The position numbers were made by a program, and so were the translations under genes. The notes below the pieces were generated by a model. It was given only the letters and a program-made list of their open reading frames with translations, was not told the DNA's origin and did not search any database. Positions 42,387-51,140 of a stretch of 64,000 bases of DNA are shown here, in pieces (within the stretch, counting starts at the first letter, position 1; each line of letters starts with the position of its first letter). The stretch is from Mesorhizobium jarvisii (GTDB taxonomy: Bacteria; Pseudomonadota; Alphaproteobacteria; Rhizobiales; Rhizobiaceae): assembly GCF_003601985.1 (NCBI RefSeq), contig NZ_QZXA01000009.1, positions 248,001-312,000 of the forward strand, read 5' to 3'.

Positions 42387-42944
42387 TTATCTATTAGAGC
42401 CGCGCCTTGCCATGGCATCACGCAGCAATGAAGCGCCGGCTTCAAAGCCGGCATTGTCGGCTTCCTCGATGGCTGTCGTATAGTCATCGATGCGGGTTGC
42501 GAGAGTAGGGTCGGCGCCAGCAGCCAAAAGCAGACGGATCGCTTCGGCGCTGCGGATAGCCACCGAATAGTGAAGAGGCGTCCAGTCGTTCACGCCCCGC
42601 ATATTGGGATCGGCGCCGGCCTCGATCAACATCTGGATGATTTCCAGTCGGTCGGCCCGGTCGGTGGACAGCGCGGCAATGATTGCCGGAAACCCACCGT
42701 GATCCCCGTAATTCGGATCCGAGCCTGCATCCAGCAACGTCGAGATGAAGCCGACCGGGCTCCAATAGATCGCGTATTCCAAAGGATGTCCGAGGCCGAA
42801 TTCGAACGGCATACGTTCGTCAAACCAGCGGGGCGAACCGCCCAGCGCTTTGCCAAGGCCATCGAAGTCACCGGCCTTGAAGGCATCGTCGATCGCCTTG
42901 AACAGACGATGACGCTCGCATCGATCTTCCGGGATTTCCAGCAT
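42387..42944 (-). CDS. Ankyrin repeat protein
   Basis: A 185-residue protein with three ankyrin-type repeats: PLEYAIYWSPVGFISTLLDAGSDPN, AIIAALSTDRADRLEIIQMLIEAGADPN and TPLHYSVAIRSAEAIRLLLAAGADPT, each written here in part. Ankyrin proteins mediate protein contacts; the partner is unknown. There is no signal peptide or membrane helix, so it is probably cytoplasmic. It is convergent with the gamma-carbonic anhydrase gene. Confidence 0.82.
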   Translation of the reverse strand: MLEIPEDRCERHRLFKAIDDAFKAGDFDGLGKALGGSPRWFDERMPFEFGLGHPLEYAIYWSPVGFISTLLDAGSDPNYGDHGGFPAIIAALSTDRADRLEIIQMLIEAGADPNMRGVNDWTPLHYSVAIRSAEAIRLLLAAGADPTLATRIDDYTTAIEEADNAGFEAGASLLRDAMARRGSNR

Positions 42945-43073
42945 CGCCGTGATCCAGAGGACGAAACCAACAGCCTATGATGCCTCGATCCGCTGTCCGT
43001 GCAAAGGAGGCGGTGGATAGTCGGATGCGCCTGCCCAACCCTGATTGGGTTTCGAGCATCGCCAGAAATGGCG

Positions 43074-43100
43074 GAGCCGGCCCGGGGACGGGGCCGGCTC
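43074..43100. terminator. GC-rich hairpin downstream of BTLCP gene
   Basis: GAGCCGGCCC and GGGCCGGCTC pair perfectly with a seven-base loop, 60 bp after the BTLCP stop. No T tract follows in either direction, so termination is likely but not certain. Confidence 0.5.
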
Positions 43101-43160
43101 CTTAGACCCGGTCGTTGGGGACGGGGAGGGTGGGGACTCGACCGGGTTTCTCGTCACGTC

Positions 43161-43769
43161 CTAGCGGACGCTGGCGACCGCGTCGGAGCGGCCGTCATTG
43201 ATCGTCACCCAAACGCCGGAATTCTCCGTCGATTGACGCTTGAGATAGGTGTAGTCGGTGTCCGTCCAGGACAGCACCTTGGTTTCCAGATTGTCGAGGA
43301 TGAACTCGCCGAGGCTGGTGCGCACGGTCAGCACGGCGTGGCCGTCGCCATTCGGCTGGCGCGCAACCGTCATCAAGAGATCGCCCGCCGGCACGCCCGC
43401 GTCCATCAGTTCGCGGCGCTTCTCCAGCGCATAATCCTCGCAATCGCCATAGCCATTGTCGGGATACGCCCAGTACTCCTCGACACCGTAGTTTTCCATG
43501 TCGGTGCGCGGCTTGATGCGGGTGTTGACCGTATTGTTGATGTTGACGATCGTCGCCCAGAGCTTGCGGGTCAGGTCGACAGGCGCGCCCTTGGGCGTCT
43601 TCTCGTTGCATTCGCCAGGGATGCGCTGGCAGAATTCATAGTGGCCGACAGGCTGTGTGGTACGGCCGCCAGTGTGCATATAGGCCGGTCCCGCGGCATA
43701 TGCTGATCCCCAAGCGGAAAGCTGCATCGCCATTGCCATAAGCAACAGCTTGCCCCTCGTTTTTTTCAT
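43161..43769 (-). CDS. Transglutaminase-like cysteine peptidase (BTLCP, DUF920)
   Basis: A 202-residue exported protein. The signal peptide KLLLMAMAMQLSAWGSAYA precedes the BTLCP domain, with the catalytic triad visible as Cys110 (YGDCEDYALEKR), His144 (GDGHAVLTVR) and Asp159 (FILDNLET). This family is related to LapG, the periplasmic protease that releases large adhesins in a c-di-GMP-controlled way. It lies 294 bp from a two-domain PilZ gene on the same strand, which is compatible with cell-surface control, though no LapD or adhesin gene is near. Confidence 0.88.
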   Translation of the reverse strand: MKKTRGKLLLMAMAMQLSAWGSAYAAGPAYMHTGGRTTQPVGHYEFCQRIPGECNEKTPKGAPVDLTRKLWATIVNINNTVNTRIKPRTDMENYGVEEYWAYPDNGYGDCEDYALEKRRELMDAGVPAGDLLMTVARQPNGDGHAVLTVRTSLGEFILDNLETKVLSWTDTDYTYLKRQSTENSGVWVTINDGRSDAVASVR

Positions 43770-44012
43770 TTTCTAGTCTCCCCGTTCGAAGGAGACATTG
43801 CCACGACTGGATTTATTTGACGCAAAAGCGCGAAGCAGACTTTAAGTAAAACGCCAATAGAATAAACATAAAATTTGAATCATTTGAGTATTGAATTGTT
43901 TGGATTGCCCGGGCTGGCATCGGAGCGCATGCCCGGCGCCTCGAATGGCAGCCTGCCTGTTGGAAGACAATCCGGCCACTTGCAAAGGGACAAATCGCTG
44001 TCGCCCGGAAAC

Positions 44013-44039
44013 AAAAAACCGGCCACGCAGGGCCGGTTT
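44013..44039 (-). terminator. Rho-independent terminator of the PilZ gene
   Basis: On the minus strand AAACCGGCC and GGCCGGTTT pair around CTGCGT and run directly into TTTTTT, just after the PilZ stop at 44064. This is a standard intrinsic terminator. Confidence 0.8.
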
Positions 44040-44063
44040 GCTTGCAGCGTCCGTTGGACCCGG

Positions 44064-44681
44064 TCAGGCGCGTGGCGTGTTGAATTCAGAATCGAGCGTC
44101 TCAGGGCGCTGGATGACGGCGAATTCGATGGCGACGCCATCCTCGAAATGACGAACGATCTGGCCGCGCATGGTGCCGAGCATGACTTGGACGCCTATCG
44201 CCGGCTTCACGTCGATCTCGATCGCGGCGCCCGACAGCGACAGGTCGATGATCCGGCACTGGTATTGGCGGCCATCGGTGAGCTGCAGCACGCTGGTCGG
44301 GTTGCGCGGCGCGACGCGCTCGTGGCGGCGGTCTTCCGGCAGGTCGAGTTCGTGTTTGTTGGCAAGCCAGGTCAGTTGCGCCGCCAGCTTGTCTTTCTTG
44401 CGGTCGGACGCGATCACCGTCATGGCGAAGCCGTCCTGCAGCGTGCGCGTAACGACGCCTTCGATGCGGCCGATATGGTCGATATAGGCGATCACCTTTT
44501 CACCGGGCATGCCGATGCGATCGGTGCGGAACGCGACATTACCGGGCGACATGTCGACAACCTGGCAAGGATGCTCGGTGCGGTCTTCCAGCATGAATCG
44601 CCCGTATATCTTGACCCGGACGCGCTGAAAGTTACGCCTTTCAGCTTGGGACGGCGCGTAGTCGACCGCCGCTGACCTCAT
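44064..44681 (-). CDS. Protein with two PilZ domains
   Basis: A 205-residue protein. The first PilZ domain (about residues 12-95) has an RxxxR motif (RRNFQRVRV) and VDMSPGNVAF; the second (about 115-200) has RRHERVAPR and IDLSLSGAAIEID, a complete D-x-S-x-x-G motif. The second domain is therefore the better candidate for c-di-GMP binding. Such proteins relay the second messenger to motility or surface targets. A terminator follows at once. It stands between the BTLCP and PAS genes on the same strand. Confidence 0.88.
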   Translation of the reverse strand: MRSAAVDYAPSQAERRNFQRVRVKIYGRFMLEDRTEHPCQVVDMSPGNVAFRTDRIGMPGEKVIAYIDHIGRIEGVVTRTLQDGFAMTVIASDRKKDKLAAQLTWLANKHELDLPEDRRHERVAPRNPTSVLQLTDGRQYQCRIIDLSLSGAAIEIDVKPAIGVQVMLGTMRGQIVRHFEDGVAIEFAVIQRPETLDSEFNTPRA

Positions 44682-44800
44682 GACTGCCTACACCCCGTTT
44701 GGCATTCCCGCGCGTCAATGCGAGGGACTTCATCACAGAAGTACAACAAAGCGGGTTAACAAAGGGGAAAAACGAGCCTGCGAGACCGTGCGATCATCAA

Positions 44801-45433
44801 CTATTCCTCGCGCCCGCCGTCGAAGACGACGAGATGGCGGATGCGGCGCGCCCGGCCAAGCGCCGAGATCGTATCGGGCGCCTCGAGTTCGGCTGGAACA
44901 AGCGAGGGAACGTCGATCGCCGGCCGGTTGTTGAGCATCTCTTTCTCCGGATCGATGACACGAATCGAATCGATCATTGCGTCCGTGATTGGGTCGGCGC
45001 CCAGCCAGAACGGCTTCTCCGCGGCACTGATCACGCCAAGGCAGCGCGGGTTCTCGATGCCGCCGTCGAGCGGCAAGGCAAGCAATTCGAACTTGTTGGA
45101 GCGGCCATTGCGACTGAAGCCCTCGAAATTGATCAGCACCACCGATTTCTGGTCGAAAACCCCGTGAATCAGCCGTGAGACCAGACGCTGATCCTTCTCG
45201 CGCCACAGCGACGGGAAGGAGAACCCCTTGAGTTCGCGGCCATAACAGGCGCAGAGCCTGGTGCCGGCTAGGCGGAAGATGGGTTGGCCGCGCGTGTCTC
45301 TTTCCAGGATGAACGTGTCGGCCAAAAGCGACTTGATATCGGCCGGCTCGACTTCCGAACGCTTCGGAGCGGGGCGTCCGTCACGCAGGCGGTTCCAATA
45401 ATGGAACAGCGTGATCGATCCGTTTTGGTTCAT
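44801..45433 (-). CDS. PAS domain protein (PAS_5 family)
   Basis: A 210-residue protein resembling the PAS_5 group (PF07310 as I know it) of alphaproteobacteria: LFHYWNRLRDGRPAPKRSEVEP, LLADTFILERD, and PIFRLAGTRLCACYGRELKG, in pieces. The family has a PAS-like fold but no known output domain; this protein also has none. A role as a small sensor or adaptor is an inference. ATG 45431-45433 is chosen because the domain starts right after it. Confidence 0.8.
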   Translation of the reverse strand: MNQNGSITLFHYWNRLRDGRPAPKRSEVEPADIKSLLADTFILERDTRGQPIFRLAGTRLCACYGRELKGFSFPSLWREKDQRLVSRLIHGVFDQKSVVLINFEGFSRNGRSNKFELLALPLDGGIENPRCLGVISAAEKPFWLGADPITDAMIDSIRVIDPEKEMLNNRPAIDVPSLVPAELEAPDTISALGRARRIRHLVVFDGGREE

Positions 45434-45822
45434 GGTATGCTGCTCCGCGCATTCTGTCGTCTGATGTCCCATCGGTGAACAGAAGGGCGCCCTCCGATGA
45501 CCTACATGCGTTGCGGAGCAGGAAGCGTGCCAGCGTCGTTAACACTTGTTCACGGGTCGGGGGCGTTAAGGTTAACAACTGGTTTACGTTGCTCCCAAGC
45601 AGGCCCTGTGGCACATCAAAACCACTCCAGAAGCGGTCGTTTCGCGACGATCGGCAGCACTTCAGTCAAGAGTTTTAGGGGAGCAGGGGGCTCGACCGGC
45701 CGTTCAGGGGAAACCTTGGACGGCTTCTTTTTTGATTCGCACTGGGGCGATTCGCCGTTTGCGGTTCCAATGGCCGTGATCTAGATGCTCGCCAGATCGA
45801 ACAGCACCGAGTGCGATTGCAG
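45434..45822. other. Noncoding stretch between PAS and rhomboid genes
   Basis: About 390 bp without a convincing gene. It should hold the promoters of both divergent genes. Two GTTAAC hexamers occur at 45538 and 45571. I saw no strong hairpin, operator or known RNA motif. Confidence 0.5.
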
Positions 45823-46581
45823 ATGAGCGAACAGCAAAATCCAACCGAGGCCGAGCCGGCCGAAAGCCTGCCGCCGCCTGCGCGCGAACCGGTGTTCAAC
45901 CTGCCGCCGATCGTGCTGGCGGTGATCGGCATTTGCGCGGCCGTCTTCCTGCTGCAGCAATATGTGCTGAACGACACGCAGCAGATGACGCTGCTCTACG
46001 ATGGAGCCTTCATTCCCGTCCTCTATACCGGGCAATACGGCTTCGACTGGTTCCTGTTCACGCGTCCCTTCACCTATGCCTTCATGCATGGGGGCTTTGC
46101 CCATATCGCCATCAACATGGTCTGGCTCGCCGCGTTTGGTTCGCCGTTGGCCAATCGCCTCGGCGGGCTCCGGTTCGCTCTGTTCTTCGCCGTCACCGGG
46201 CTGGCTTCCGTCGCGCTGTTCTGGGCCATGCACCCCTATGGCGAGGCACCGCTGGTCGGCGCCTCCGGCGCCATATCGGGCATGATGGGTGCTGCGGCGC
46301 GTTTCGGTTTCCGCACCGACCGCTCTGCCGGCACGGCGGCCTTCGCCGGCCCTGTGCTGCCGATCGCGACTGTCTTGCGTTCGCGCGGTGTCGTGATTTT
46401 CCTTGCCGTGTGGATGATCATCAACCTCGCCACCGGCCTGCTCGGCTTTGCGCCTGGAGCAGATGGGCAGATCGCCTGGGAGGCGCATATTGGCGGCTTC
46501 GTCGCCGGCTTCTTCGGCTTGCGCTGGTTCGATCGGCGATGGCAGCCGCCGGAATGGGAGAGCACCGACCACCGCACTTGA
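45823..46581 (+). CDS. Rhomboid family intramembrane serine protease
   Basis: A 252-residue membrane protein with six or seven helices. The catalytic Ser148 is in VGASGAISGMMG, the catalytic His221 in WEAHIGGFVAGF, and the first conserved helix segment is FMHGGFAHIAINMVWL. Rhomboids cut transmembrane helices of other proteins. The ATG at 45823 (SEQQNPTEAEP) is used; a GTG at 45811 in frame is possible. An acidic, Pro-rich cytoplasmic N-terminus precedes the first helix. The CBS gene follows 88 bp later. Confidence 0.88.
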   Translation: MSEQQNPTEAEPAESLPPPAREPVFNLPPIVLAVIGICAAVFLLQQYVLNDTQQMTLLYDGAFIPVLYTGQYGFDWFLFTRPFTYAFMHGGFAHIAINMVWLAAFGSPLANRLGGLRFALFFAVTGLASVALFWAMHPYGEAPLVGASGAISGMMGAAARFGFRTDRSAGTAAFAGPVLPIATVLRSRGVVIFLAVWMIINLATGLLGFAPGADGQIAWEAHIGGFVAGFFGLRWFDRRWQPPEWESTDHRT

Positions 46582-46669
46582 AATGCAACCGATCACGGCG
46601 CACGATGTTCACTCTTACGTGAAAGCCGGTCTGGGCAGGGAACCGGCAGGCGAAGCAGAGGAGGACGCC

Positions 46670-47101
46670 ATGACGGTTAAGGCAATTCTGGAAAAGAAGG
46701 GCCACGACGTGTTGACGCTCGGGCCGAACGAAAAGCTCAGCGAAGCCATCCGCATCCTGGCCGAACACAAGATCGGCGCGCTGGTCATCACCAATGGCGA
46801 TCACAAGATTGTCGGCATCCTGTCGGAGCGCGACATCGTGCGGGTTGTCGCCAAGGAAGGTGCCGCCGCGCTCGATATCGCCGTGCGTTCGGCAATGACG
46901 CCGAAGGTGAAGATCTGCAACGAGAACCACACCGTCAACGAGGTGATGGAGATCATGACCAGGGGCCGTTTCCGCCATCTGCCGGTGGAAAAGGACGGCC
47001 TGCTCGATGGCATCGTCTCCATCGGCGACGTGGTCAAGCGCCGCATCGAGGATGTCGAGCGCGAGGCGGACGAGATCAGGGCCTACATCGCCACGGCCTG
47101 A
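46670..47101 (+). CDS. CBS domain pair protein
   Basis: A 143-residue protein consisting of two CBS motifs: VLTLGPNEKLSEAIRILAEHKIGALVITNGDHKIVGILSERDIVR and VKICNENHTVNEVMEIMTRGRFRHLPVEKDGLLDGIVSIGDVVK, each given here in parts with gaps in the listing. Such free-standing pairs usually bind adenine nucleotides and regulate partner proteins. GAGGAGGACGCC just before the ATG fixes the start; the frame could otherwise extend into the rhomboid end. A strong hairpin follows the stop. Confidence 0.87.
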   Translation: MTVKAILEKKGHDVLTLGPNEKLSEAIRILAEHKIGALVITNGDHKIVGILSERDIVRVVAKEGAAALDIAVRSAMTPKVKICNENHTVNEVMEIMTRGRFRHLPVEKDGLLDGIVSIGDVVKRRIEDVEREADEIRAYIATA

Positions 47102-47114
47102 GCGGTGAAAGGAA

Positions 47115-47140
47115 CCGCCGGCCGGAAACCCGGCCGGCGG
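47115..47140. terminator. GC hairpin between convergent CBS and YjhX genes
   Basis: CCGCCGGCCGG (47115-47125) and CCGGCCGGCGG (47130-47140) pair perfectly around AAAC. It is without a T tract and is probably shared by both genes. Confidence 0.55.
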
Positions 47141-47149
47141 AACCGTAGC

Positions 47150-47407
47150 CTATCGATTGTCGAGTTCGGAGCGGACGAGTTCGAGGCCGCGCCTGGTGAT
47201 GCGGTAAGGGCCACCACCCGACGACGAAACCGCCTTCTTGCGTTTCAGCTTTCGAAACAGGTCGAGATCGACGCCCGGATAGTGCCAGCCATCGCGGGTC
47301 AGGCATTTGACGGAGGCGATCCGTTTCTTCTGGTTCTTTTCGATTTCAATGCGTCCGCCCTGCGCAAGCAGGTGCAGGATGCGCTGTTCAGTGCGCGAAA
47401 TATCCAT
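47150..47407 (-). CDS. YjhX family protein (UPF0386)
   Basis: An 85-residue protein matching YjhX/UPF0386 in length and sequence: MDISRTEQRILHLLAQGGRI, KNQKKRIASVKCLTRDGWHY and FRKLKRKKAVSSSGGGPYRITRRGLELV, in pieces. E. coli YjhX has been described as a toxin paired with YjhQ, a GNAT antitoxin. No such partner adjoins it here, so its role is uncertain. The fold is winged-helix-like. Confidence 0.8.
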   Translation of the reverse strand: MDISRTEQRILHLLAQGGRIEIEKNQKKRIASVKCLTRDGWHYPGVDLDLFRKLKRKKAVSSSGGGPYRITRRGLELVRSELDNR

Positions 47408-47690
47408 GAGGAGAAATTCCCGGGAAAACGAAAAAAGCCGCCGCCGCAAAGCTTCGCGGCACGGGGTTTCAGGTCTTCTTGCCCTGCCTCGCTACGAGGT
47501 CAGGGCCTTACCGGGACTGAGCGTAAGTGGACATCCACTCTCCATTGGGATGGGCGTCCTATAGGCGAAAGCGGCTGAAAAGGCCAGCCTGCGGCTTTGC
47601 GCTTGTCTCTTTTGGCGGTTTGCACTAGCGAGAATGCACATCAAAATATGCATTTTTGCATATTCCGCAGTTTCCAATTTGCAGGCCCCC

Positions 47691-49190
47691 ATGTCTCTGA
47701 TCGATACCCGCACGCCCGACGCAAAACGCCTGATCCCCGGCGCCACCGGTGACTGGGAAATCATCATCGGTCTCGAAGTGCACGCGCAGGTCATCTCGGA
47801 AGCAAAATTGTTTTCCGGCGCTTCGACCGCTTTCGGTGCGGCCCCCAACGCCAATGTCAGCCTGGTCGATGCGGCAATGCCCGGCATGCTGCCTGTCATC
47901 AACGAGGAGTGCGTCAAACAGGCGATCCGTACCGGTCTCGGGCTGAAGGCGCAGATCAACCACAAGTCGGTTTTCGACCGGAAGAACTACTTTTATCCCG
48001 ACCTGCCGCAGGGCTACCAGATCTCGCAGTTCAAGCAGCCGATCGTCGGCGAGGGCACGGTGATCGTGTCAGTCGGCCCCGACCGCCAGGGCGAATTCGA
48101 GGACATCGAGGTCGGCATCGAGCGGCTGCATCTGGAACAGGATGCCGGCAAGTCGATGCACGATCAGCATCCGACCATGTCCTATGTCGACCTCAACCGC
48201 TCCGGCGTGGCTCTGATGGAGATCGTCTCCAAGCCTGACCTGCGTTCGGGCGATGAGGCCAAGGCCTATGTCACCAAGCTGCGCACCATCATGCGCTATC
48301 TCGGCACCTGCGACGGCAATATGGATGAAGGCTCGCTGCGCGCCGACGTCAACGTCTCGGTACGCCGGCCCGGTGGCGAGTTCGGCACCCGCTGCGAGAT
48401 CAAGAACATGAACTCGATCCGCTTCATCGGCCAGGCCATCGACTTCGAGGCGCGCCGCCAGATCGCCATTCTCGAGGACGGCGGCAAGATCGATCAGGAA
48501 ACGCGCCTGTACGATGCCGTCAAGGGCGAGACGCGCTCGATGCGCTCGAAGGAAGAAGCGCACGATTACCGCTATTTCCCCGATCCCGATCTGCTGCCGC
48601 TGGAATTCGATCAGGCCTATGTCGATGCTTTGGCCAAAGGGCTGCCGGAACTGCCCGACGACAAGAAGGCGCGGCTCATCTCCGCGCTTGGCCTCTCGAC
48701 CTACGACGCTTCGATCCTGGTGTCGGAAAAGTCGGTCGCCGATTATTTCGAGAAGGTGGCCGCCGGCCGTGACGGCAAGCTCGCCGCAAACTGGGTCATC
48801 AACGATCTCCTCGGCCAGTTGAACAAGGTGGGCAAGGACATTGAAAATGCGCCGGTTTCGCCCGATCAGCTCGGCGCGATCATCGACCTGATCAAGGACG
48901 GCACCATTTCGGGCAAGATCGCCAAGGACCTGTTCGAGATCGTCTGGAATGAAGGCGGCGACCCGCGCCAGCTGGTCGAAAGCCGTGGTATGAAACAGGT
49001 CACGGACACCGGCGCCATCGAGAAGGCGGTCGACGAGGTGATCGCGGCCAATCCCGACAAGGTGGAACAGGCGCGCGCCAAGCCGACCATGGCCGGCTGG
49101 TTCGTCGGCCAGGTGATGAAGGCGACGGGCGGCAAGGCCAACCCGCAGGCGGTCAACGACCTCGTCAAGGCCAAGCTCGGCATCGAGTAA
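47691..49190 (+). CDS. gatB: Aspartyl/glutamyl-tRNA(Asn/Gln) amidotransferase subunit B
   Basis: A 499-residue subunit of the GatCAB complex. The start is WEIIIGLEVHAQVISEAKLFSGAS, with FDRKNYFYPDLPQGYQISQF, the Mg-binding and kinase-like motifs HLEQDAGKSMHD and DLNRSGVALMEIVSKPD, and the C-terminal YqeY-like tail (ANPDKVEQARAKP, VGQVMKATGGKANPQAV). It transamidates misacylated Glu-tRNA(Gln) or Asp-tRNA(Asn). ATG 47691 matches family N-termini. gatA and gatC are not in the window, as is common. The GNAT gene follows four bases later. Confidence 0.95.
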   Translation: MSLIDTRTPDAKRLIPGATGDWEIIIGLEVHAQVISEAKLFSGASTAFGAAPNANVSLVDAAMPGMLPVINEECVKQAIRTGLGLKAQINHKSVFDRKNYFYPDLPQGYQISQFKQPIVGEGTVIVSVGPDRQGEFEDIEVGIERLHLEQDAGKSMHDQHPTMSYVDLNRSGVALMEIVSKPDLRSGDEAKAYVTKLRTIMRYLGTCDGNMDEGSLRADVNVSVRRPGGEFGTRCEIKNMNSIRFIGQAIDFEARRQIAILEDGGKIDQETRLYDAVKGETRSMRSKEEAHDYRYFPDPDLLPLEFDQAYVDALAKGLPELPDDKKARLISALGLSTYDASILVSEKSVADYFEKVAAGRDGKLAANWVINDLLGQLNKVGKDIENAPVSPDQLGAIIDLIKDGTISGKIAKDLFEIVWNEGGDPRQLVESRGMKQVTDTGAIEKAVDEVIAANPDKVEQARAKPTMAGWFVGQVMKATGGKANPQAVNDLVKAKLGIE

Positions 49191-49194
49191 GGCC

Positions 49195-49686
49195 ATGTTC
49201 GTCCGCACCGCAGGCGAACGCGATCTCGCTGCCATCCGCGCACTGTTGGTTGAAACCTGGCACGCGACCTATGACGCGCTCTATGGCGCTGCCAGGGTCA
49301 CCGAAATCACCGATGCGTGGCACTCGATCGCCTCGTTGAAGGCGCGGCTGACCAAGCCGAACAGCGAGTTCCTCGTCGCCGATGACGGCAAGCGTATTGG
49401 CGGCGTTGCCTTTGCCGAGGGCATTGGTGGCGGAGAAGAAGTTGTCCTGAAACAGCTCTACGTGCTTCCAGCCCTGCAGGGCAGGGGCATCGGCGGCATG
49501 TTGCTGGACGAGATCATCGAGAGTTTTCCGGAAGCCCGCGCCATCCGCCTGGAAGTGGAGGCGCAAAACGCCCGCGCCATCGCCTTCTACGAAGCCAATG
49601 GCTTCGTGCGATCCGGCGATGCCGGCGAGCACGCGGGTGCCTCCGGCGAGCCGACACTGGTCTACATCAGGCCTCTTGCCGGCTGA
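49195..49686 (+). CDS. GNAT family N-acetyltransferase
   Basis: A 163-residue acetyltransferase with the acetyl-CoA motif LYVLPALQGRGIGGMLLDE (Q/R-x-x-G-x-G/A) and IRLEVEAQNARAIAFYEANGFV, the usual last strand. The substrate is unknown. It begins four bases after the gatB stop, so it is translated from the same message. No strong ribosome site of its own is visible, consistent with coupling. Confidence 0.85.
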   Translation: MFVRTAGERDLAAIRALLVETWHATYDALYGAARVTEITDAWHSIASLKARLTKPNSEFLVADDGKRIGGVAFAEGIGGGEEVVLKQLYVLPALQGRGIGGMLLDEIIESFPEARAIRLEVEAQNARAIAFYEANGFVRSGDAGEHAGASGEPTLVYIRPLAG

Positions 49687-49843
49687 TTCCTTCGAAGTCG
49701 ACCTCTCTTGATCACCTTCGCGCGAGCGGCGCCGCATGCGCCCGTTTTCGTTTGACGGCCTGAGGGCTCCTCACCAAAGCTGTCGGTGCTGAACGCGCGG
49801 AAGCCGGAATGGACCGGCACGCCGGGTAGCGCTGGGGGAAACC

Positions 49844-50542
49844 ATGCCAAGCTTGCCGGAACTGATGCCGACGCAGGTGTCGGACGAAACTTTTGGTGGC
49901 GTCACCTACCACATAGCGGGCGAACTGGTGCCCGTGCTTTCGGTCGATGTGACGCAAATGCCGGTCTATTTCGAGCATCACATCCTGTTGTGGAAGAACT
50001 CGACCATCACCATCGGCCTGAAATCGCTGAAAGGCGCCCTGAAGCGCATGATGGCCGGCATGCAGATCTTCGTCACCGAGGCGTCGGGAGCGGGCATCAT
50101 CGCCTTCAGCCGTGATGGACCCGGCCACATCGTGCCAATCCATCTCAGGCGTGGCGAGGAGATCCAGGTGCGCGAACACCAGTTTCTCGCCGCCACCGGC
50201 AATGTCGACTACACATTCGAGCGTGTGCGCGGCCTGGCGACGATGCTGTTCGGCCAGAGCGGCTTCTTCATCGACCGCTTTCGCGGCGATGGCGGCGATG
50301 GCATCGTCTGGCTGCATGGCTACGGCAATGTCTTCGAAAAGACGCTTGCCGCCGGCGAGACCATCGACATCGAGCCGGGCGGCTGGCTGTTCAAGGATGC
50401 CTCCGTCAGGATGGAAACCAAGATCGACCGCCTTTCGAGCGGCTTCTTCGGCGCCAATATGAATTTCATCGTCAACCGCTTCACCGGTCCGGGTCGGGTC
50501 GGCATTCAGTCGATGTATCTGCATATGCCGACGGAGGAATAG
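49844..50542 (+). CDS. AIM24 family protein
   Basis: A 232-residue all-beta protein. HIAGELVPVLSVDVTQMPVYFEHHILLWKN, in pieces, FVTEASGAGIIAFS, GHIVPIHLRRGEEIQVREHQFLAAT and YGNVFEKTLAAGETIDIEPGGWLF fit the AIM24/TIGR00266 family, named after a yeast mitochondrial protein. Function in bacteria is unknown. It stands alone between the GNAT and VanZ-like genes. Confidence 0.82.
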   Translation: MPSLPELMPTQVSDETFGGVTYHIAGELVPVLSVDVTQMPVYFEHHILLWKNSTITIGLKSLKGALKRMMAGMQIFVTEASGAGIIAFSRDGPGHIVPIHLRRGEEIQVREHQFLAATGNVDYTFERVRGLATMLFGQSGFFIDRFRGDGGDGIVWLHGYGNVFEKTLAAGETIDIEPGGWLFKDASVRMETKIDRLSSGFFGANMNFIVNRFTGPGRVGIQSMYLHMPTEE

Positions 50543-50706
50543 GCTCGAGGAGGATATGGATCAGCGCTGGCGAACCGCCGCAGTCGTACCAGCCGGCGCG
50601 GCATAACCGACGGGACTCCGCATCGGCGGCGAAGTCCCTATCGGTCCATTCGGGCATGCGTCATTGTCGCATTTGCTGCGCCGGCTCACGACGGATATTC
50701 AGGGAC

Positions 50707-51051
50707 ATGACCAAACTGTCGCGCATTGTAGCCCTGGCGCTGCTCGCCATCATCGTTTTTGCAACCTTGTCGCCGATCCAGGTGCGACCGCACATAGCCG
50801 ATGCGAATGTTGAGCGCGCCTTGGCTTATGTGTTGCTTGGCCTCGCCGTGGCACTCGGCTTCCCCAATCGCCTGTATCAAGCCGTGATCTTCGTGGTTGC
50901 GACCGCAGGCATACTGGAATTGCTTCAGATCATCGATCCCAGCCGTCACGCACGTCTCATCGATGCCCTTGTGAAGGCCTTTGCCGGAGTGGCTGGCATC
51001 GTGGCGGGACAACTGCTCGTCAGGACCGGCGGACGAAAGAGCGAGAGCTAG
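50707..51051 (+). CDS. VanZ-like membrane protein
   Basis: A 114-residue protein with three hydrophobic helices (IVALALLAIIVFATLSP, VERALAYVLLGLAVALGFP, AVIFVVATAGILELLQII). The ATLSPIQVRP segment and the Glu/Asp after the third helix (LQIIDPSRHARLIDALV) are the usual VanZ-like signature. The link to teicoplanin resistance in VanZ does not imply such a role here. The start at ATG 50707 has AGGGAC upstream. The stop lies at the edge of an extragenic palindrome. Confidence 0.8.
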   Translation: MTKLSRIVALALLAIIVFATLSPIQVRPHIADANVERALAYVLLGLAVALGFPNRLYQAVIFVVATAGILELLQIIDPSRHARLIDALVKAFAGVAGIVAGQLLVRTGGRKSES

Positions 51052-51096
51052 CGCAATTCCAGGAAAAGTGTGAGCGGTTTTCCGTCCGGAATTGCG
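51051..51096. repeat. Rhizobial extragenic palindrome, copy B
   Basis: GCAATTCC...GGAATTGC arms flank AGGAAAAGTGTGAGCGGTTT and TCCGTCC, forming a long hairpin directly after the VanZ-like stop. The inner GAAAAGTGxGxGCGGTTTTC pattern is shared with copy A at 34427, though the arms differ. As I remember, this class is very frequent in Mesorhizobium. Confidence 0.75.
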
Positions 51097-51140
51097 TCAA
51101 AACAAAGAGTTAGCGCGGCGGCAAACCGCCGCATTGTCAC

